Positions 59,167 to 64,000 of a DNA stretch of 64,000 bases are shown here, piece after piece (position 1 is the first letter of the stretch; each line of letters starts with the position of its first letter). The DNA lies in contig PTKS01000002.1 in NCBI GenBank assembly GCA_002937855.1, forward strand, positions 124,001 through 188,000. The letters are read 5' to 3'. Origin of the DNA: Alphaproteobacteria bacterium MarineAlpha5_Bin12. GTDB lineage: Bacteria > Pseudomonadota > Alphaproteobacteria > HIMB59 > GCA-002718135. The notes under the pieces are model-generated. The model was not told the DNA's origin and searched no databases. It worked only from the letters and a program-made list of their open reading frames with translations. Made by a program: the position numbers and the translations under genes.

Positions 59167-59968
59167 TAAAAATTTGTTTTTTTGAAGCTAATTCTAATAT
59201 AAATTGCCAAGCACTTCTCCCTGTTCTATTACCTCTTTCTAATGACCACTTTAATGAGTTTGCAAGATCTTCTTGTGTATATTCTATATTGAAATATTCA
59301 CAATATTTTTTAATTATTTCTAAATAATCATTTTGAGATAAATTATGAAAGCCAATCCATAAACCAAATCTATCTGATAAAGAAATTTTTTCTTCAATAT
59401 TCTCATTCGTATGAATTGCAGATGATTTTTCATTGTCTATCATATCTTCAGGCATTAGATGTCTTCTATTTGAAGTGACATATATAATTACATTATTTGG
59501 TTGATTATTAATATTTCCATCAAGTATTGATTTGATATTTTTATATCCCATGTCAGATTTTTCAAATGATAAATCATCAATAAAAATTATAAATCTAAAT
59601 TTTGTATTTTTTGATAATAACTCATAAACATCAATTATTTTTTCCAAATAATTCTTATTTAATTCTAATAATTTTAAATTATTAAAATTATTTGCAACTT
59701 CATTAAAAACTGATTTAACTAATGTACTTTTGCCGTTTCCTCTAACACCCCATAATAATGCATTATTCATTTTAAAACCCTCAGCAAATTTGGAAGTATT
59801 TGTTAATATTCTATTTTTTTGATCTTCTATCCCTGTCAATAAAAACAACGGAATAACATTAATTTTACTTATAACCTCAAAATTTAAAGTATTATTATTC
59901 CATCTATAATGACTAGACTTATTAAAATTGTTGTTTTTTTTAAATAAAATATTGGTAATTTTAAACAT
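59156..59968 (-). CDS. DUF815-family AAA-type ATPase
   Basis: 270 residues. Walker A GVRGNGKST (about 74-82), Walker B IIFIDDLSFE (about 127-136), a sensor-like TSNRRHLMPE, and SDRFGLWIGFHN with an arginine-finger position. These match the DUF815 ATPases found near pcm and yajC in alphaproteobacteria. The cellular role is unknown; the family is sometimes linked to chaperone-like functions. It is on the opposite strand to its neighbours. Confidence 0.82.
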   Translation of the reverse strand: MFKITNILFKKNNNFNKSSHYRWNNNTLNFEVISKINVIPLFLLTGIEDQKNRILTNTSKFAEGFKMNNALLWGVRGNGKSTLVKSVFNEVANNFNNLKLLELNKNYLEKIIDVYELLSKNTKFRFIIFIDDLSFEKSDMGYKNIKSILDGNINNQPNNVIIYVTSNRRHLMPEDMIDNEKSSAIHTNENIEEKISLSDRFGLWIGFHNLSQNDYLEIIKKYCEYFNIEYTQEDLANSLKWSLERGNRTGRSAWQFILELASKKQIFINF

Positions 59969-60042
59969 ATTGTTTTAATAACTTTATTTGCATAAATAAC
60001 ATATTAAGTATAAACAATCTTAATTTTATTTAAAGAGGGCAT

Positions 60043-60378
60043 ATGGAACAATTTGGCACTTTAATTCCTTTAATTTTAATTTTTCTTGTTTTTTGGTTTT
60101 TGTTAATTAGACCACAACAAAAGAAAATTAAACAACATAGAGAAATGGTACAAAATCTTAAACGCGGTGATAAAATAGTTACATCAGGAGGTATAATTGG
60201 TAAAATTGTTAATGTTAATGAAACTAAAGAAATTACTTTAGAAATTTCTGAGAATATTAATGTACAAATAGCTCCAGGTATGATTTCTGATTTATTAGAA
60301 AAAAAAGATAAAACAAACACTCCAACTAATGATGGTAAAAATAAAAATATTTTATCAGGAATGTTTGGTAAAAAGTAA
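60043..60378 (+). CDS. yajC: Preprotein translocase accessory protein YajC
   Basis: 111 residues. One membrane segment (about 7-24) is followed by FLLIRPQQKKIKQHREMVQNLKRGDKIVTSGGIIGKI, the family signature. It associates with SecDF. It begins the sec unit: yajC, then secD 12 bases later, secF overlapping. Confidence 0.94.
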   Translation: MEQFGTLIPLILIFLVFWFLLIRPQQKKIKQHREMVQNLKRGDKIVTSGGIIGKIVNVNETKEITLEISENINVQIAPGMISDLLEKKDKTNTPTNDGKNKNILSGMFGKK

Positions 60379-60390
60379 AAAGAATTTTTA

Positions 60391-61947
60391 ATGAAAAATT
60401 ATTCTTTATGGAGATTATCTTTTATTTTAGTTATAATTATATCTGCGATAACTTTCTCTATACCAACTCTATTTTATAATTCAAATAATGAAAACTGGTT
60501 TTTTGAAAAAAAAGTTAATTTAGGTTTGGATCTTCAAGGGGGATCTCATTTATTATTAGAAGTAAAAAATGAAATATTGTTAAAAGAAGAAATAAACAAT
60601 ATATCTGATTTTGTTAGAAAATTTTCTAGAGAAGAAAGAATAACCCTAATATCTTTAGAAATTAAAACTGATGAATTATTAATTGAAACTTCAAATAAAT
60701 TAGATACAGATAAGTTAGTTGAATTTAAGAATAAAAATTATCCAAGATTAAATATTACTAGAAATGATAATAATTTAGTTTTTAAGATATCTGATTCTCA
60801 CAAAAAAAACCTTTTTGAATCTGCTATTAATCAATCTTTAGAAATCGTAAGAAAAAGAATAGACGAATCAGGTACTAAAGAACCTTTAATCCAGAGACAA
60901 GGTATAGATAGAATATTATTGCAGTTACCTGGAATAAAAGATCCTGCTAGGATTAAAAATTTACTTGGTAAAACTGCTAAATTAACTTTTCATATGGTTG
61001 ACGATGAAAATTTGATTGATTTAGACAATTCTAGTCCACCTCCAGGAAAAATGATAATTAAAGATAATTTAGATGAAAATATTAAATATCTAGTAGAAGT
61101 TAGAATTAGAGTAGGGGGAGAAAATCTTGTAGATGCCCAACCAACTTATGAACAAGGTAGTCCAGCTGTTTCTTTTAGATTTAATCCTCTAGGAGCTCGA
61201 AAATTTGGAAAAGCCACATCATCTAATGTTGGCAAAAGATTTGCTGTAATTTTAGATAACAGAGTGATAACCGCACCTGTTATTAGATCCGCAATAACAG
61301 ATGGTAATGGAGTAATTACCGGAAATTTTACTATTCAAGAAGCTCAAGATTTGTCACTCTTATTAAGAGCTGGAGCTCTTCCCGCGCCGATAGAGATTAT
61401 AGAAGAAAGATCTGTTGGCCCTGGTTTAGGAGCTGATTCAATTAATGCAGGTAAAATTGCAAGTATAACGGGTCTAATTTTAGTTGGAATATTTATGTTT
61501 TTAACTTATGGAATTTTAGGATTTATTGCTAATATTTCTCTAATAACAAATCTTTTTATTATTATATCTTCTCTTTCTTTGATAGGAGTTACATTAACAT
61601 TACCAGGAATAGCAGGAATAGTTTTAACAATAGGAATGGCAGTTGATGCAAATGTTCTCATTTTTGAAAGAATAAAAGAAGAAATAAATAGATCAAATCA
61701 TCTTATTACAGCAATAAACAATGGCTTTAAAAAAGCAATTTCTACAATTATAGATGCAAACTTAACAACTCTAATTGCAGCATTATTATTGTTTATTTTT
61801 GGATCCGGTCCAATCAAAGGATTTGCTGTAACTTTATCATTAGGAATTGTTGCTTCAATGTTTACAGCAATTTTATTAACGAATTTATTAACATTAATTT
61901 GGTATAATTCTACTAAACCAAAAAAAATTATGGGTTTTAATGTTTAA
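60391..61947 (+). CDS. secD: Protein translocase subunit SecD
   Basis: 518 residues, RND-type. KVNLGLDLQGGSHLLLEV (about 40-58) opens the first periplasmic domain. IRKRIDESGTKEPLIQRQGIDRILLQLPGI-like and DPARIKNLLGKTAKLTF follow. The C-terminal half has six membrane segments including GMAVDANVLIFERIKEE, which carries the proton-relay Asp. It pulls exported proteins using the proton motive force. The ATG lies 12 bases after yajC. Confidence 0.96.
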   Translation: MKNYSLWRLSFILVIIISAITFSIPTLFYNSNNENWFFEKKVNLGLDLQGGSHLLLEVKNEILLKEEINNISDFVRKFSREERITLISLEIKTDELLIETSNKLDTDKLVEFKNKNYPRLNITRNDNNLVFKISDSHKKNLFESAINQSLEIVRKRIDESGTKEPLIQRQGIDRILLQLPGIKDPARIKNLLGKTAKLTFHMVDDENLIDLDNSSPPPGKMIIKDNLDENIKYLVEVRIRVGGENLVDAQPTYEQGSPAVSFRFNPLGARKFGKATSSNVGKRFAVILDNRVITAPVIRSAITDGNGVITGNFTIQEAQDLSLLLRAGALPAPIEIIEERSVGPGLGADSINAGKIASITGLILVGIFMFLTYGILGFIANISLITNLFIIISSLSLIGVTLTLPGIAGIVLTIGMAVDANVLIFERIKEEINRSNHLITAINNGFKKAISTIIDANLTTLIAALLLFIFGSGPIKGFAVTLSLGIVASMFTAILLTNLLTLIWYNSTKPKKIMGFNV

Positions 61948-62833
61948 TCTTATAAAATATCTTCCAACTAATACTAGTATCAATTTTCTTGGATTGAAAA
62001 AACCAATGATAATAATTTCTTCATTTATTATTTTAATTTCAATTTTATTATTATCTTTTAAAGGTTTAAATCTTGGGATTGATTTTAAAGGGGGTTTATT
62101 AATTGAAGCTAAAATGAAAAATTTCAGTATTTCAGAATTAAGAAGTGAATTAAATCAAAAATTTGATGATGTCACAATTCAAGAATTTGGTTCTGAAGAT
62201 AATATAATTATAAGATTACAAAATAAAGAAGATATTGATAATGCTATTTTAATAGACAACGTCAAAAATCTTATTGAGGATAGGGTTACAGAATTTAGAA
62301 GATCCGAATATGTTGGCCCAACAATAAGTAATGAATTATTTATTAATGGATTACAAGCTATTGTTTTATCAATGCTCGCAATTTTAATATATGTATGGTT
62401 CAGATTTGAGTGGCAGTTTGGAATAGGTGCTGTTATCGCATTAATTCATGATGTATTATTTACTTTAGGAATTTTATCAATTTTTAATATTGATTTTAAT
62501 TTATCAACTATTGCTGCAATTTTAACTATTTCGGGCTACAGTATTAATGACACTGTTGTTATATACGATAGAATAAGAGAAAATTTAAGAAAATACAAAA
62601 AAACTGATATTTTAGATTTATTTAATATTTCTCTTAACAATACATTTTCTAGAACTCTTATTACGAGTGTTACTACTTTGATAGCTTTACTATCTTTATA
62701 TATTCTAGGAGGAGAAGTTATTAGATCATTTTCTTTTACAATGATTGTAGGTGTATTAATTGGAACATACAGTTCAATATATATTGCAGTTCCAGCATTA
62801 TTGTTATTTAAATTTAGAAAATCAGAAGAATAA
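61940..62833 (+). CDS. secF: Protein translocase subunit SecF
   Basis: 297 residues. GLNLGIDFKGGLLIEAKM opens the periplasmic domain, and the membrane domain includes ALIHDVLFTLGIL and ISGYSINDTVVIYDRIREN with the conserved Asp. It overlaps secD by eight bases. Confidence 0.96.
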   Translation: MFNLIKYLPTNTSINFLGLKKPMIIISSFIILISILLLSFKGLNLGIDFKGGLLIEAKMKNFSISELRSELNQKFDDVTIQEFGSEDNIIIRLQNKEDIDNAILIDNVKNLIEDRVTEFRRSEYVGPTISNELFINGLQAIVLSMLAILIYVWFRFEWQFGIGAVIALIHDVLFTLGILSIFNIDFNLSTIAAILTISGYSINDTVVIYDRIRENLRKYKKTDILDLFNISLNNTFSRTLITSVTTLIALLSLYILGGEVIRSFSFTMIVGVLIGTYSSIYIAVPALLLFKFRKSEE

Positions 62834-62846
62834 AAGTAATTATTAT

Positions 62847-63449
62847 TTAATATAAATTTTGTGCAGTTACCATTGATAGTAACATCGGTATTGATAATAA
62901 TGTATTTGTTCTAGAGAAAAGCATTGCAGTTTTTGCAGATTTTGCCTTTTCTTCTTTACTTGCATCTATAATACCTAATGCTTTTTTTTGATTTGGCCAA
63001 ATTACCATCCACACATTATATGCCATTATAATACCTAACCACATTCCAATTCCGATTGTAATACTTCTAGGATCTCCACCCATTAGACCCAATGTCATAG
63101 CGTGATGAATATAGCCATTTAAATATGCAACAATCAACCCTGTTATTATTGTAGCTAAAGCTGCCCATCTAAACCAAAAAAGTGCAGCTGGGGCTATAAC
63201 TTTTCCTATAGCAGGTTTCTGATCATCCGGTATATTAGGCATATTAGGTATTTGCACAAAATTAAAATACCATAATAAGCCAATCCACATTATTCCAGAA
63301 AGGACATGAAGATATCTAAAAAATGCACTCCAGAAATAAGTATCAAGATACCATCCACCTGACAACATGATCATTATTCCAAACAATATTATTGCAAGAA
63401 TTATTCCTGCAATTATAGTTTTTTGAAGCGACTGAAGTAAACTAACCAT
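62847..63449 (-). CDS. PuuD-family membrane protein (urate hydroxylase-like membrane domain)
   Basis: 200 residues with about five membrane segments. FFRYLHVLSGIMWIGLLWYFNFVQIPNM and GGDPRSITIGIGMWLGIIMAYNVWMVIWPNQK match the membrane domain of PuuD-type urate hydroxylases by eye. The full-length family carries an additional C-terminal cytochrome c domain; none is present here, as no CxxCH occurs. Similar short forms are annotated as PuuD in marine alphaproteobacteria. Urate oxidation cannot be assumed without the haem domain. It is convergent with secF. Confidence 0.65.
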   Translation of the reverse strand: MVSLLQSLQKTIIAGIILAIILFGIMIMLSGGWYLDTYFWSAFFRYLHVLSGIMWIGLLWYFNFVQIPNMPNIPDDQKPAIGKVIAPAALFWFRWAALATIITGLIVAYLNGYIHHAMTLGLMGGDPRSITIGIGMWLGIIMAYNVWMVIWPNQKKALGIIDASKEEKAKSAKTAMLFSRTNTLLSIPMLLSMVTAQNLY

Positions 63450-63489
63450 TATTATTATTCTATACTATTATTTTAATTTTTAAAATAAA

Positions 63490-64000
63490 TTATTTTAAAA
63501 TATGTTCATTTAGATATTTACCTGTAAAACTATTCTTTTTTTTAACAATTTCTTCAGTTTTACCAGAAAAAACAATATTTCCCCCTAATTTATCTCCTCC
63601 CTCAGGACCCAAATCAATTATCCAATCAGAGGTTTTTATCACATCCAAATTGTGTTCTATAACTATAACTGTATTTTTATCATCAACTAGTTTGTGAAGA
63701 ATATTAAGTAGTTTTTTTACGTCATCAAAATGCAAACCTGTTGTTGGCTCATCAAGTATATATAGAGTTTTTCCAGTTGACCTTTTACTTAATTCTTTTG
63801 AAAGTTTTATTCTTTGAGCTTCTCCTCCAGATAATGTTGTAGCTGATTGTCCAACTTTAATATAACCTAATCCAACTTCTTTTAGAGTATATAATTTATC
63901 TTTTATAGGAGTAATATTAATAAAAAAATTATAAGCTTCATCCACTGTCATATTCAAAACATCAGCAATTGTTTTATCTTTATATTTTACTTGAAGTGTT
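63490..64000 (-). CDS. uvrA: Excinuclease ABC subunit A, C-terminal part (5' end outside window)
   Basis: The frame is open to the window edge; its first residues read [22 protein letters not shown], the conserved UvrA stretch, so the TTG at 63957 is internal. The ABC signature [15 protein letters not shown], Walker [16 protein letters not shown] and [20 protein letters not shown] follow. UvrA recognises DNA damage in nucleotide excision repair. Only the last 170 residues are visible. Confidence 0.95.
   Translation of the reverse strand, partial: TLQVKYKDKTIADVLNMTVDEAYNFFINITPIKDKLYTLKEVGLGYIKVGQSATTLSGGEAQRIKLSKELSKRSTGKTLYILDEPTTGLHFDDVKKLLNILHKLVDDKNTVIVIEHNLDVIKTSDWIIDLGPEGGDKLGGNIVFSGKTEEIVKKKNSFTGKYLNEHILK

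Overview
The window is a gene-dense, strikingly AT-rich piece of chromosome with short or overlapping gene junctions and no gap above 300 bases. The genes point to a free-living, genome-streamlined marine alphaproteobacterium of the SAR11/HIMB59/AEGEAN-169 type. Supporting evidence is an Irr-like Fur regulator, an NDUFS4-like complex I subunit, a short PopZ-like protein next to valS, the Aap-type general amino acid transporter, and the alphaproteobacterial order argS - SPOR protein - scpA - scpB - (insert) - tatABC - serS - pcm - yajC - secD - secF. The lineage is an inference from gene content; no 16S gene is present.

Layout. 1-8515: the 3' end of recJ, tRNA-Glu, acetoacetyl-CoA synthetase behind irr, a hydrolase with the Na+/H+ antiporter nhaD, and thiB-thiP under a TPP riboswitch, then tRNA-Pro. 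8531-16982: a PLP enzyme with an aldehyde dehydrogenase, two unrecognised or DUF membrane proteins, a xanthine/uracil permease, a deaminase, malate synthase A and a MOSC protein. 17027-20420: a sugar ABC cassette (two permeases and a binding protein) without its own ATPase. 20473-25143: tyrosine phosphatase-like protein, apt, the complex I accessory subunit, adenine deaminase, tRNA-Arg, a class I amidotransferase and a cupin-like protein. 25166-27376 (minus): metC-hisI-tauE. 27438-34682: a split general amino acid transporter (second aapJ, aapP, then aapJ-aapQ-aapM) with alaX between, ending in a DDAH-like hydrolase. 34685-34881: tRNA-Asn and tRNA-Cys.

35019-47559 is core housekeeping: pcm-like, tolC, popZ-like, valS, ilvD, xthA, erpA, dgt, argS, SPOR-like, scpA, scpB. 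47620-55635 is a self-contained carbohydrate uptake and catabolism cluster (SDR dehydrogenase, ABC permeases, binding protein, MalK-type ATPase, BtpA protein, FGGY kinase, HAD hydrolase) sitting where scpB normally meets tatA. 55867-62833 resumes the core: tatABC, serS, pcm, a DUF815 ATPase on the other strand, yajC, secD, secF. The window closes with a PuuD-family membrane protein and the 3' end of uvrA, both on the minus strand.

Themes: heavy investment in ABC uptake of sugars, amino acids and thiamin; purine salvage and degradation (permease, deaminases, apt, PuuD-like); and compact transcription units with three clear intrinsic hairpins. No phage, IS element, CRISPR array or defence cassette was seen. 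The least understood pieces are the PLP enzyme-ALDH-DUF2878-unknown protein run (8531-12574), the sugar cluster inserted at scpB/tatA, and the ATPase-less transporters.
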